The notes: generated by a model not told the origin, from the sequence alone. A stretch of 64,000 nt of DNA from Buttiauxella sp. B2 (GCF_006376615.1 NZ_VEXQ01000002.1:186001-250000); one strand, 5' to 3'. Shown: positions 40,747 through 48,684, numbered from the stretch's first letter. Made by a program: numbers and translations.

Positions 40747-42003
40747 ATGCTCACTGATACCAAACTAAAAAATCTTAAACCTCAACCCAGACTGTACAAG
40801 GTCGCAGACCGTGACGGCTTGTATGTCGCAGTGCTTCCAAGTGGCAATGTCTCTTTCCGTTATGATTACCGCATTAATGGTAGACGCGAAACACTGACAA
40901 TAGGCAAATATGGGTATGACGGTATTTCTCTGGCTGCTGCTCGCGAAGCTCTGAATGAGGCAAAAAGACTACTAAATCAAGGTATATCACCTGCTGCTCA
41001 AAAACGCGACAGTAAGAATAAAATTCGTGATGCGGATACCTTTGGTATCTTCTGCGCTAAATACATGGAAGAAGCGCAGTTTGCTCCACGCACCAGGGAG
41101 ATGAAAGAACGGATAATATCCGGCGATATTCTTCCGGTTCTTGGGAACAAATTAATGACTGAGATAACAGTCGTTACTGTTCGTGCTCTGTGCGACAAAG
41201 TCAAAGAGCGCGGAGGGAGAGCCACAGCAGTCAGGATCAGGGACATCATCAGCGGTGTATATGGGTGGGCAATCGACCGTGGCCATAACTTTCACAACCC
41301 TGGACGTGATATCAAATCATCCTCAATTGCGACATTCAAACCCCGTGAAAGGGCGCTAAGACCCGAAGAGATAAAACTGTTTTTCAGAACCCTGGATGAT
41401 GTAGCGACTCTACCCACCATAAAGATGGCGATAAAGTTGGCTCTGCTAAATCTTTCGAGAAAAGATGAGCTGCGCCTGGCACAGTGGAAAGAGATAAATC
41501 TTGATAAGCAGCTATGGGAAATACCGGCTGAGCGAACCAAGGCACGTCGCCCCCATAATGTTTATCTATCCGATCAGGCGGTAATACTTTTTGAAAGTTT
41601 GCGGATGTGTTCTGGCTCCAGTGAATTCGTTCTTCCTGGAAGGCATAGCCAGAAAAAATCTATATCAAATAGCGCGCTTAATAACGCAATGGATAAGGCT
41701 ATCGATCTGACTAATGAGCGCGGCAATGCGTTAGAGCATTTTTCTGTGCACGATATGCGGCGCACGGCTAGTACCATACTGCATGAATCAGGGTATCCAT
41801 CTGACTGGATAGAGAAGTGTCTGGCACATTCACAACAAGATGTGAGAGCGGTATACAACAAAGCGGAGTATGCACAACAGCGTCGGTACATGTTGCAGCA
41901 GTGGTCCGATATGGTAGATGGTTGGATCACCGGGGAGTTAACGAGCCTGGTGCCATTTTCCCCGGTTAGATATGAGAAGTGGTTGGATGAAACAGGGCGA
42001 TAA
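40747..42003 (+). CDS. Tyrosine-type prophage integrase
   Basis: The 418-residue integrase has an N-terminal DUF4102 arm-binding domain (LTDTKLKNLKPQPRLYKVAD, YDGISLAAAREALNEAK), a core-binding domain at about 100-190 and the catalytic domain. Catalytic residues are visible: Arg in LSRKDELRLAQWKEI, H-x-x-R in VHDMRRTAST, His in LAHSQQDVRAVY and the nucleophile tyrosine soon after (YNKAEYAQQRRY). It looks intact. It lies at the chromosomal junction, as expected for int next to attL. Confidence 0.95.
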   Translation: MLTDTKLKNLKPQPRLYKVADRDGLYVAVLPSGNVSFRYDYRINGRRETLTIGKYGYDGISLAAAREALNEAKRLLNQGISPAAQKRDSKNKIRDADTFGIFCAKYMEEAQFAPRTREMKERIISGDILPVLGNKLMTEITVVTVRALCDKVKERGGRATAVRIRDIISGVYGWAIDRGHNFHNPGRDIKSSSIATFKPRERALRPEEIKLFFRTLDDVATLPTIKMAIKLALLNLSRKDELRLAQWKEINLDKQLWEIPAERTKARRPHNVYLSDQAVILFESLRMCSGSSEFVLPGRHSQKKSISNSALNNAMDKAIDLTNERGNALEHFSVHDMRRTASTILHESGYPSDWIEKCLAHSQQDVRAVYNKAEYAQQRRYMLQQWSDMVDGWITGELTSLVPFSPVRYEKWLDETGR

Positions 42004-42021
42004 TCTTGCCCTCATTTAACG

Positions 42022-42029
42022 GTTATCCC
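42022..42029. repeat. Left copy of the IS target-site duplication
   Basis: GTTATCCC here is repeated exactly at 43406-43413. These 8-bp direct repeats flank the IS, the duplication size typical of IS256-family transposition. Confidence 0.92.
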
Positions 42030-42098
42030 GAGCCTGTACTGAAAATTGTGTAAATGCCCATACTCCGATAACGTGTTAAATCAAAAAGGATATGGACG

Positions 42099-43340
42099 AT
42101 GGCTAAAAAAATTCGTGTTCCTGATACCCCTCAGCAAGCTCAGTTGCGACAAATTGCCGCCGAGTTGGCCAAAGATATTAAAACTGAGGCTGACCTCAAT
42201 AACGTACTCAATCAGTTCGTTAAAATGACCGTTGAAGCCGCGCTCGGTGCCGAGATGGAACATCACCTCGGTTATGCCAAAAGCGCGACGGAAGGCCGCG
42301 GTAGCGGCAACAGCCGCAACGGGTTCTCACCAAAAACTCTCACGTCTCAATACGGCGAACTCCCCATCGAGACGCCGCGCGACCGCAACGGCGAATTTGA
42401 GCCGGTTATTGTTCAGAAGGGGCAAACCCGCCTTACCGGCTTTGATGACCAGATTTTAGCCTTCTACGCGCAGGGAATGACCACGCGGGAAATCACCGAC
42501 ACCTTTAAAAAACTCTATGATGCCGATGTGTCGCCGACGCTGATATCGAAAGTCACCGACGCGGTCATTGACCGGGTGACGGCCTGGCGTAGCAGGCCGC
42601 TGGATAATCTCTATCCTATTGTTTATCTGGACTGTATTGTTATCAAAGTGCATCAGGATAAACGAGTTATCAATAAGTCGGTGTACATTGCACTGGGCGT
42701 TAACCTGGAAGGTCAAAAGGAATGCCTGGGGCTGTGGATCGCCGATACCGAAGGCGCACGAACGTGGTTGTCGATACTGACTGAGTTAAAAAATCGCGGT
42801 CTGAATGATATTTTAATTGCCTGTATGGATGGGCTTAAGGGCTTTCCGGAAGCGGTCAATACGGTGTATCCGCAAACGAAGATCCAGTTGTGCATCGTGC
42901 ACATGGTGCGCAACTCGTTGAAATACGTCAGTTGGAAAGACCAGAAGGCGCTGTGTGCCGACCTGAAACTCATTTACCGCTCAGCGACAGAGGAGGATGC
43001 CCTGCGTGAGCTGGATAGCTTTGAGAGCCGCTGGTCAGAAAAATACCCGAGCGTGGCGGCAATCTGGCGGCGTAACTGGGTCGATATCTCGTCATTTTTT
43101 GGTTATCCGGCAGAGATCCGTAAGGTTATTTATACGACAAATGCGATAGAATCGCTGAACAGCGTTATCCGTAAATCGATAAAGAAACGGAAGATCTTCC
43201 CACACGACCAGTCGGCGCTAAAAGTCATTTGCCTTGCGATAGAGTCAGCGTCAGAGAAATGGACAATGCCGTTGGCAAACTGGCGACAGGCTTTAAACCA
43301 TTTTATGATTGAGTACCCGGAGCGAATGGCCGGGTACTGA
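42099..43340 (+). CDS. IS256-family (mutator-type) transposase
   Basis: The 413-residue DDE transposase of the IS256/MuDR class appears intact. Catalytic aspartates are in IVYLDCIVIKV and IACMDGLKGFPEAV, and the glutamate in TTNAIESLNSVIRKSI. The conserved CIVHMVRNSLKYV block lies between D2 and E. It starts 69 bases after the left terminus and ends 65 bases before the right one. Confidence 0.96.
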   Translation: MAKKIRVPDTPQQAQLRQIAAELAKDIKTEADLNNVLNQFVKMTVEAALGAEMEHHLGYAKSATEGRGSGNSRNGFSPKTLTSQYGELPIETPRDRNGEFEPVIVQKGQTRLTGFDDQILAFYAQGMTTREITDTFKKLYDADVSPTLISKVTDAVIDRVTAWRSRPLDNLYPIVYLDCIVIKVHQDKRVINKSVYIALGVNLEGQKECLGLWIADTEGARTWLSILTELKNRGLNDILIACMDGLKGFPEAVNTVYPQTKIQLCIVHMVRNSLKYVSWKDQKALCADLKLIYRSATEEDALRELDSFESRWSEKYPSVAAIWRRNWVDISSFFGYPAEIRKVIYTTNAIESLNSVIRKSIKKRKIFPHDQSALKVICLAIESASEKWTMPLANWRQALNHFMIEYPERMAGY

Positions 43341-43701
43341 TAAACGGGCATTTACACAGAATCTGGTACAGGCCCGGGCATTTACACAGAATCTGGTACA
43401 GGCCCGTTATCCCAGCTGCGCGGACTAGCGGTTCCCAACCTTCTTGCTTGGCTGCGAAGTGCATTTCTTCTTCACCATCTGCAAAATCATTGGCGCTTAT
43501 CGCGTCTCCGTTGGCCAGGTACGCAACTACTGGAAGATTTGCCAATGCCGATCGACACGCTTGCCATGATGCCCATTGATTGGTGAAAAGCATGCTGCGT
43601 TCTTGTGGTGGCATTGATATCTGGTCATATCTCGCATGAAACCAAGCCTCAAACTCACTGCGGCTCTGATCAACCTTTACGGCTGTTGCCTCATTCTTCA
43701 T
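43303..43701 (-). CDS. Phage early protein, C-terminus altered by IS insertion
   Basis: The protein has 132 residues from ATG 43701 (CGGAGG upstream, ATGA overlap with the methyltransferase gene). The phage part, MKNEATAVKVDQSRSEFEAW through WEPLVRAAGIT, resembles small Ead/Ea22-like accessory proteins of lambdoid phages. Without the IS and one target copy, the frame reads GIT-V-K-stop, ending at 42012, so only the last two residues were lost. They are replaced by 33 IS-encoded residues. The function is unknown and may survive. Confidence 0.7.
   Translation of the reverse strand: MKNEATAVKVDQSRSEFEAWFHARYDQISMPPQERSMLFTNQWASWQACRSALANLPVVAYLANGDAISANDFADGEEEMHFAAKQEGWEPLVRAAGITGLYQILCKCPGLYQILCKCPFISTRPFAPGTQS
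43346..43405 (+). repeat. Tandem duplication of the IS right terminal repeat (2 x 30 bp)
   Basis: Two identical 30-base copies, each running from GGGCATTTACACAG to GGTACAGGCCC, stand head to tail. The second copy abuts the target duplication. Read on the minus strand they add a decapeptide repeat (GLYQILCKCP twice) to the interrupted phage gene. Confidence 0.95.
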
Positions 43702-44354
43702 GCGGCCTCCGATTTTACAGCATCTACAGCACAACCTGGTAATAACTGTACGGCAGACGATGGGCATTGATTTCCCCAATGATCCCAACCTGGAGCCGCG
43801 CTGCGGCTGAACAATTCAATGCGTGGCACATCGCCATACAGTAATTCAAGTCGGTGACGGACCTCCCACGGTTTAGCACTGTGTTCACCAAGAGGACTAT
43901 AAACCACCTGCTTGATACCAGCGCATAGTCTCTCAAGGCCCGTTCCACGCACTGCTATCAGCACATCCTCTGTATTCGCCCTGGTGTAGTTCCCTCCGTT
44001 CATCCGGGTTTGTGTGTTTAGAAGATCCAGTAAGTCATAGAAGTTCTGCACTTCGCCTGATTCCAGAGCCTTGTTAATATGCTGCTCTGCCAGCGCTAAC
44101 AATTTCACCCAAGTAAAACCCTTCATCGTACGAACATTAAAACCCCAGGCCTCAGCCAGTTCGATAGCCTCCTGGTTATGCGTTCCGGTGTACCACATTG
44201 CGAGAACTGAATTTTCGTCGGCAATATCCCAGACAGGTAAGCGTTTGATATCGATCAGCTTCATCGTGTTGTAATGATCTTCCGCAGCACCATTGCTACT
44301 GGTGTTCCCATAGGACCATGGTGGATCAGCGTAAATCAGTTTGTATTTATTCAC
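43698..44354 (-). CDS. Phage DNA adenine methyltransferase (MT-A70 family)
   Basis: The 218-residue protein starts with a GTG (44354). The catalytic DPPW motif is at residues 10-13 (YADPPWSYGN), followed by LAMWYTGTHN and the SAM-binding tail GDVPRIELFSR. The family methylates N6 of adenine; in phages it protects virion DNA from host restriction or marks it. It lies in the minus-strand early operon, 3 bases after the ANR-like gene. Confidence 0.92.
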   Translation of the reverse strand: MNKYKLIYADPPWSYGNTSSNGAAEDHYNTMKLIDIKRLPVWDIADENSVLAMWYTGTHNQEAIELAEAWGFNVRTMKGFTWVKLLALAEQHINKALESGEVQNFYDLLDLLNTQTRMNGGNYTRANTEDVLIAVRGTGLERLCAGIKQVVYSPLGEHSAKPWEVRHRLELLYGDVPRIELFSRSAAPGWDHWGNQCPSSAVQLLPGCAVDAVKSEAA

Positions 44355-44357
44355 TTT

Positions 44358-44645
44358 CTACCCCACGAAACGACCGGCCATTTCACCGATGTTCTCCATA
44401 TTCCTGCGGGTATTACTCCGCGTAATGCACTGCTCACGACGCATGGCAATCCGCGCCCGCTCAACGTCGCCAGTGGCAGCGTCGAAAACTTTCAACCACT
44501 GGAAAGCGGCAAGGCGATACTTCCCTTCGTCCTCCAGTTCGCGAGCACGCTCTTCAAACTTCAACGCATCAAGCGATGTGGCCACCACCGCCGACTGGCG
44601 GCGGGATACGTAACTATCGTGGTACTTCTGCAATTTGGTTTTCAT
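44358..44645 (-). CDS. ANR-family-like small regulatory protein
   Basis: The 95-residue protein begins MKTKLQKYHDSYVSRRQSAV. The core, ARELEDEGKYRLAAFQWLKV followed by ARIAMRREQC, resembles ANR (AraC negative regulator) proteins, which bind AraC-type activators and are common in prophages. Assignment is from the motif pattern alone. The ATG at 44645 overlaps the stop of the small membrane ORF (ATGA). An in-frame ATG at 44687 would extend the protein by 14 residues. Confidence 0.65.
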   Translation of the reverse strand: MKTKLQKYHDSYVSRRQSAVVATSLDALKFEERARELEDEGKYRLAAFQWLKVFDAATGDVERARIAMRREQCITRSNTRRNMENIGEMAGRFVG

Positions 44646-44764
44646 CGCATCCAACCCTCGTTGGTTAAAATTGCCGCCAACAGCCATAGCCAGGCGGCAA
44701 CCGCGCCGATAAACACATACCAGTCTGCGCGTCTGGTGAAGTGCTTCCGGATAGCCGATATCAC
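44642..44764 (-). CDS. Tiny predicted single-pass membrane protein (40 residues)
   Basis: GTG at 44764 overlaps the stop of the AlpA-like gene (GTGA), and its TGA overlaps the start of the ANR-like gene (ATGA). The product has a basic N-terminus (IRKHFTRRADW) and one hydrophobic helix (YVFIGAVAAWLWLLAAIL). Double coupling plus a clear membrane helix supports real translation. I do not recognise a family. Confidence 0.6.
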   Translation of the reverse strand: MISAIRKHFTRRADWYVFIGAVAAWLWLLAAILTNEGWMR

Positions 44765-45015
44765 GCGGCAATCCCTGTTGCTGTTCGACGATAGCGGCGT
44801 TTTTCCACTGGTGGCTTTTTCCCTGTGAACTCATCAGGGCTGTTCATCTGACGCAGATCCAACCAGGCTTTAACCTCGTCGGCATTCCATACGGCGCGAC
44901 GGTCGGTGATATAAAAACGTTTTGGGAACTCACCTAATTTCTCCAGGCGGTCGATGGTTGAAGTAGAAAGTGAAGTCATTTCCACTAATTGATCTTTATC
45001 CAGTGCTGCTTCCAT
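44761..45015 (-). CDS. AlpA-like DNA-binding protein, possible excisionase
   Basis: This 84-residue winged-HTH protein of MerR/AlpA type has LVEMTSLSTSTIDRLEKLGEFPKR then AVWNADEVKAWL, the typical AlpA layout. AlpA-like proteins act as excisionases or activators of int. The start at MEAALDKDQL has GAGAGG 6 bases upstream; the longer frame to 45048 is less likely. Confidence 0.85.
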   Translation of the reverse strand: MEAALDKDQLVEMTSLSTSTIDRLEKLGEFPKRFYITDRRAVWNADEVKAWLDLRQMNSPDEFTGKKPPVEKRRYRRTATGIAA

Positions 45016-45067
45016 AATTGCCTCTCTTATCTTTAATGCTTGCGGCACCTAAGCGCCGCGCAGGTGA

Positions 45068-46147
45068 TTACTGTTGGAACTCAGGACGTAAGTCATTCAT
45101 GGTGATCATGAATGCGTCATACAGCTCCTGGCCAAGATGGTTTCGACGGCTAGCAAGCAGCTGTTCAGTGCGTTTGAAGTCGCTTTCAGCAAACTCTGAG
45201 CCTACTTCCAGACTGTTAATTGACGCTTCCACCGCATTTCTTGCATCGATGTGGTGATATTTAGCCACTGCCTTACCTTTCAATGCGGTATAACGTGAAC
45301 GGCCCAGCACAGCTTTATTTTCTTCAATAGCAGATCTGATTTCGGTAGCTTTTTCGCAGGTTTCAACAAGTTCGATCTGCTCAAGATATTCTGCTTCCAT
45401 CTTCACTGCCTGATCATCAGTTGGTTCACCCTTGTTTAACTCACCTTCAATTGGTTTTTGGTCAGCTGAGAAGGTTTCTGCTGCCTTACCATTTCTTGCC
45501 ATATCTGAAATGCTTGCTCTAGCTGTGCGCCCTGTGGGATTAATTTCACGCTCAGTGCGCACCTCTACCTCGTCAGGTGTGTACACACCAAGAATTACCT
45601 CAGGGCAGTACAGACGCGCCCAGTACTTCACAGCAAGGTAAGCAATCTGTTGTTTAGGTTTGGACTTCCAAAGAGGTGAATTTCGAGTGGTGGCCTCAAC
45701 CAGGTACAGAGGTTCACCCCAGGTGATTTCTGACTCTCCACGGAGGATTGCACCCACCCTGACAAACAGCCCTGTTTCATCACGCTTATCCATCGGTTGC
45801 CCAACGATGCGCTCCCACTCACCCCCATATTCATAATGAAAGCGGCCTTGAACTGCTGTTGAACTGGTAACTACAGCGTTGACGAGCTGGGCTTCATAAC
45901 CGAGAACACCATTTATCAGGTGTGTTTTCTGGCCAACGACGAATGGGTCCATTCCCCAGCGCATTGACTGCATGGTGATTGCCAAGCAATCGGATGTCTT
46001 TCCCTGAAGATGGCGAGGGACGGTAGCTGCACCTGAAGCCATTAATTCAGCAAAGCGAATCATCCTTTCCATGCCATTTTCACTGAACAGCATGGATACG
46101 TTATTCATTACTGCATTGGTTTTCTCAGTCGTGGTTAATTGAGACAT
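45068..46147 (-). CDS. recT: RecT-family single-strand annealing protein
   Basis: The 359-residue protein has the RecT core at residues about 1-210 (CLAITMQSMRWGMDPFVVGQ, GYEAQLVNAVV, LFVRVGAILRGE, QIAYLAVKYWARLYCP). It anneals complementary strands for phage recombination. A longer C-terminal tail is Glu/Lys-rich. AGGAG precedes the start. It lies 14 bases after the RecE-like nuclease gene, the usual partner. Confidence 0.93.
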   Translation of the reverse strand: MSQLTTTEKTNAVMNNVSMLFSENGMERMIRFAELMASGAATVPRHLQGKTSDCLAITMQSMRWGMDPFVVGQKTHLINGVLGYEAQLVNAVVTSSTAVQGRFHYEYGGEWERIVGQPMDKRDETGLFVRVGAILRGESEITWGEPLYLVEATTRNSPLWKSKPKQQIAYLAVKYWARLYCPEVILGVYTPDEVEVRTEREINPTGRTARASISDMARNGKAAETFSADQKPIEGELNKGEPTDDQAVKMEAEYLEQIELVETCEKATEIRSAIEENKAVLGRSRYTALKGKAVAKYHHIDARNAVEASINSLEVGSEFAESDFKRTEQLLASRRNHLGQELYDAFMITMNDLRPEFQQ

Positions 46148-46161
46148 TGTTCTTTCTCCTG

Positions 46162-47640
46162 TTAAGCGTTGGTGCGCAACGCATCAAGGCGGCGCAGGTC
46201 AAAATCGTTAAGTTCATCAACTAATGCAGATGTGAATGGTGCTGGCCAGATACCGGTATCCATGGCCTGACGAATGTCTTTAAGGGTTTTTTTGTATTCG
46301 AGTTGACCGAGTTCCAGTTCTTCCGGTGATGCTTCAACAATCGCTATCCAGTGATAACTCTCGTCTTTATTCACGAAGATCCAGAAGAACTGGTCCAGAT
46401 CAGCGGTATCGCAATACATAGCAGCACTGACGTGGTAATCCATGTCGATGATGGTGCGGTGCAGTTTGGCGCGCAGTGCATCCTGTTTGATGCGGCCAAG
46501 ACTTACCGTTTTCAGGTCGAAGCCAACACGCATCCCGCCGTAAGTTATTTCAAGGTCAGGACGAACACGTGTTTCAAGACCTGTATCTTCATCCATTCCG
46601 TAATAACTAACTTCTACTGCGCGAGTTTCGTGGTTAACGATTTGCCCAGCTTCAGGGTGATTAAATACGGCCTGTTGAATAGCGGTACCCAACGTCATCA
46701 TGCGTCGAGTTACCATCACTTTTTCGTCTACGTTCTGCTGCCAGGTATTCATGATTTCGTCGGCAAACACGGCATCTGGTTTAATGCTGCGTATCGCTTC
46801 CGATGCTGTTTCTTTCGAGTTACCCGCTTTAAGCTGCGGCGGCAGGGTGGCGTTGTACGCTTTGATGCACTCCTTCATTGCAGCGGCGGTTTGTTTTGTA
46901 TCTGCTTCAATCTTTTGGAATTCAACAGGCAAGCTGGCGTAAATCTCACGCGTTTCATCAACAGATGAACCCATACCAAGCTGCGGCGGCAGGGTGGCGT
47001 TGTGAGCATCAATGAACGCTTTCATGCTGGCGGTGTTAGTAAATGCACCTTCAGGTATTACTGGTTCAATGCTGAATTCTGCATCAATGGTTTCCGGCTC
47101 CAGGACAAGAGCGTGTACCAGAGTCCCGAACGTCAAAGCTTCAGTACTTTCTTTCTGAATAGTACGAGTGACATGACGGCCCTGGTAATACATGAGGCTG
47201 ATACGCGCATCCTTAACCTGGCTTGAACTAATCCCATTAGAAGCGTGATAGTCGTTGTTGCTGATACCTTCGTAACGGCCCAGTTCAAAGTGCGGTGGCA
47301 TGCTTGGAATAATTTCCGGAATATTTTGTTGTTGTGTTCGTGGCTGTTCAGCACTTATTAACCATTGCTTCATAAAATCCCGACGAGCTGCATTCCCGCC
47401 TGTAACGTCCGAGAAGCTTTCTTTTAGCGCGTTAACCATGCCAAACAACTTGTCGTTCGAGAGTTCATCAGCATGCGGAACGCAGCGAACAGCAAACTCA
47501 ATCGAGGTGAACATGCCTGATAGCGGATGTTTATCATCTGCGGCCAGATCTAATGCGTGTTGCTGCGCTTCTTTTGTGAACTGCTCTTCGCTTGCGATAA
47601 ACATGCCAAGCGCAATCGTTGCTTTAAGTTTGTCAGTCAT
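46162..47640 (-). CDS. RecE-like exonuclease (PD-(D/E)XK)
   Basis: The 492-residue protein has a C-terminal nuclease domain (PF12684-like) with conserved LTFGTLVHALVLEP, RPDLEITYGGMRVGFDLKTV (catalytic D and DxK), and HVSAAMYCD. It should make 3' single strands for RecT. Two related segments, FIDAHNATLPPQLGMGSS and CIKAYNATLPPQLKAGNS, form an internal duplication at about residues 208-290. The N-terminal 130 residues are not recognised. Its start overlaps the stop of the upstream small gene. Confidence 0.9.
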   Translation of the reverse strand: MTDKLKATIALGMFIASEEQFTKEAQQHALDLAADDKHPLSGMFTSIEFAVRCVPHADELSNDKLFGMVNALKESFSDVTGGNAARRDFMKQWLISAEQPRTQQQNIPEIIPSMPPHFELGRYEGISNNDYHASNGISSSQVKDARISLMYYQGRHVTRTIQKESTEALTFGTLVHALVLEPETIDAEFSIEPVIPEGAFTNTASMKAFIDAHNATLPPQLGMGSSVDETREIYASLPVEFQKIEADTKQTAAAMKECIKAYNATLPPQLKAGNSKETASEAIRSIKPDAVFADEIMNTWQQNVDEKVMVTRRMMTLGTAIQQAVFNHPEAGQIVNHETRAVEVSYYGMDEDTGLETRVRPDLEITYGGMRVGFDLKTVSLGRIKQDALRAKLHRTIIDMDYHVSAAMYCDTADLDQFFWIFVNKDESYHWIAIVEASPEELELGQLEYKKTLKDIRQAMDTGIWPAPFTSALVDELNDFDLRRLDALRTNA

Positions 47641-47786
47641 TGCTTTGTACCCATCTCATTGGCCACGTTGCTGGCCTCTTTGGTTATAAAAGCCCACTCG
47701 ATCCCGTCGCGCAGGCTGGTGAATTTCCAACTCATGAGGCCGCAAATGGTGACGAGGTAAAAACCGTCGCTGAATTTCCACTGCAT
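47637..47786 (-). CDS. Small phage early protein (49 residues)
   Basis: ATG 47786 has GAGGG 7 bases upstream. The product, MQWKFSDGFYLVTICGLMSW onward, contains many aromatic residues and ends NEMGTKQ; it is unlike any function I know. Its stop overlaps the recE-like start (ATGA). It is the first gene after the left promoter, a position used by anti-host or antitermination proteins. Confidence 0.7.
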   Translation of the reverse strand: MQWKFSDGFYLVTICGLMSWKFTSLRDGIEWAFITKEASNVANEMGTKQ

Positions 47787-47803
47787 GTTGTATCCCTCAA
47801 TAT

Positions 47804-47818
47804 TTACCAGTGAGGTAA
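47804..47818. promoter_or_regulatory. Prophage operator A, left early promoter
   Basis: TTACC-AGTGA-GGTAA, an exact palindrome directly downstream of the left promoter -10. Confidence 0.8.
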
Positions 47819-47846
47819 TAATTATGCGTATATGATTTGATGTCAA
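47819..47846 (-). promoter_or_regulatory. Left early promoter (pL-like)
   Basis: On the minus strand TTGACA (47846-47841), 16 bases, then TAATTA (47824-47819). It would drive the 49-residue protein, recE-like, recT and following genes. Exact operators lie on both sides. Confidence 0.75.
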
Positions 47847-47865
47847 TAGTTATGACAATAAAAAA

Positions 47866-47880
47866 TTACCTTAAAGGTAA
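47866..47880. promoter_or_regulatory. Prophage operator B
   Basis: TTACC-TTAAA-GGTAA, an exact palindrome 20 bases upstream of the left promoter -35. Confidence 0.8.
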
Positions 47881-47893
47881 TGTGTACGGGCGT

Positions 47894-47918
47894 AAAAAAG
47901 CCCGCTACACGGCGGGCT
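47894..47918 (-). terminator. Terminator after the repressor gene
   Basis: A 7-bp stem (AGCCCGC 47899-47905 with GCGGGCT 47912-47918) is followed on the minus strand by a T-run. It lies 31 bases after the repressor stop and separates it from the left operon. Confidence 0.9.
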
Positions 47919-47948
47919 ATAGATGTTTACTCTATGATTTATAAATAC

Positions 47949-48530
47949 TTATGACTGGTTCTGCGAGAAGGTAAAGTCTATGAAAGATTCGATCTTTGCT
48001 TTCTCGTTTTCAGGTAACAAAGCGTAGCGGGAATGGTCATATTTAATCATGCCAGCATCGCCAGGCGGAACAATCAGTTCATACGGACGACGCCCGAACG
48101 CGGCGGCGATGGCTGCCAGATTGTTTAACGTTATGCTGGCTTCGTTACGCAGCAGTCGGTTTATAGTGGCCTGGCTGACTCCAGCTGCTTCGGCAACTTT
48201 CTGCTGTGATGACAGAGCGCGGTTGCTATCCATCCAGCGCTGAAGGTTCCCGGCAACAACAACACCGATCTCGCTATTATCTTCTGCTTGCTCAGTACCA
48301 GCTGCGATAGATAAGTAATGGTCAACATCGAGCCAGTATGTCGGTTTGTTAGCAGCCTTTTCAATTTTGCGCGCAACGGAATCACCAATCGTCTTAACAC
48401 CCTTAACCCAGCGGCTTACGAGGTTAGGCTGACATTCCAGACGTTCGGCAAGACGAGACTGCGTTCTGTTGAAATCGCGGTCTATGATGTCGCGCAAATT
48501 GTCACGGCGGATGTCATTAATGCTTTTCAT
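47949..48530 (-). CDS. Phage repressor with two helix-turn-helix domains
   Basis: The 193-residue protein has an N-terminal XRE HTH (LRDIIDRDFNRTQSRLAERL, QPNLVSRWVKG, residues about 10-50) like those of S24-type repressors, and a second XRE HTH (QQKVAEAAGVSQATINRLLR, residues about 108-130). There is no S24 peptidase domain, so RecA-stimulated self-cleavage is not expected. Position, divergent from cro, marks it as the CI equivalent. A TTG at 48572 could extend it, but ATG 48530 is preferred; neither has a good ribosome-binding site. Confidence 0.88.
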   Translation of the reverse strand: MKSINDIRRDNLRDIIDRDFNRTQSRLAERLECQPNLVSRWVKGVKTIGDSVARKIEKAANKPTYWLDVDHYLSIAAGTEQAEDNSEIGVVVAGNLQRWMDSNRALSSQQKVAEAAGVSQATINRLLRNEASITLNNLAAIAAAFGRRPYELIVPPGDAGMIKYDHSRYALLPENEKAKIESFIDFTFSQNQS

Positions 48531-48584
48531 TGGTATTGATTTACGCCTGTAGGGTTCCGTTAATAGCTTCAATTTAAAGCAATG

Positions 48585-48599
48585 TTACCGCAAAGGTAA
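48585..48599. promoter_or_regulatory. Prophage operator C, repressor-cro spacer
   Basis: TTACC-GCAAA-GGTAA, an exact palindrome, the repressor-proximal of three sites in the immunity region. Confidence 0.8.
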
Positions 48600-48601
48600 A
48601 T

Positions 48602-48616
48602 GCACCTGCTAGGTAA
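48602..48616. promoter_or_regulatory. Prophage operator D (imperfect)
   Basis: GCACC-TGCTA-GGTAA, two mismatches from the palindrome, spaced 17 bases from operator C. Confidence 0.6.
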
Positions 48617-48622
48617 TAATCA

Positions 48623-48650
48623 TTGATTTCTGCTACCCTTCAGGTAATTA
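48623..48650 (+). promoter_or_regulatory. cro promoter (pR-like) with operator E
   Basis: TTGATT (48623-48628), 16 bases, TAATTA (48645-48650). Operator E, CTACC-CTTCA-GGTAA at 48633-48647 (one mismatch), fills the spacer and would block polymerase. The three-site arrangement C-D-E resembles a lambda right operator. Confidence 0.75.
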
Positions 48651-48684
48651 TTATGAGACATGACCAGCAGCAGGGTAGAGTTCT

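Larger units (their letters stand above)
42030..43405 (+). mobile_element. IS256-family insertion sequence, 1376 bp, intact
   Basis: The left end begins GAGCCTGTACTGAAAATTGT and the right end, read in reverse, GGGCCTGTACCAGATTCTGT; both continue GTAAATGCCC, so the terminal inverted repeats are about 28-30 bases with mismatches in the middle. An 8-bp target duplication flanks it. The right terminal repeat is present twice in tandem (43346-43375 and 43376-43405). One transposase gene fills the element. It lies at the 3' end of a minus-strand phage gene. Confidence 0.94.
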
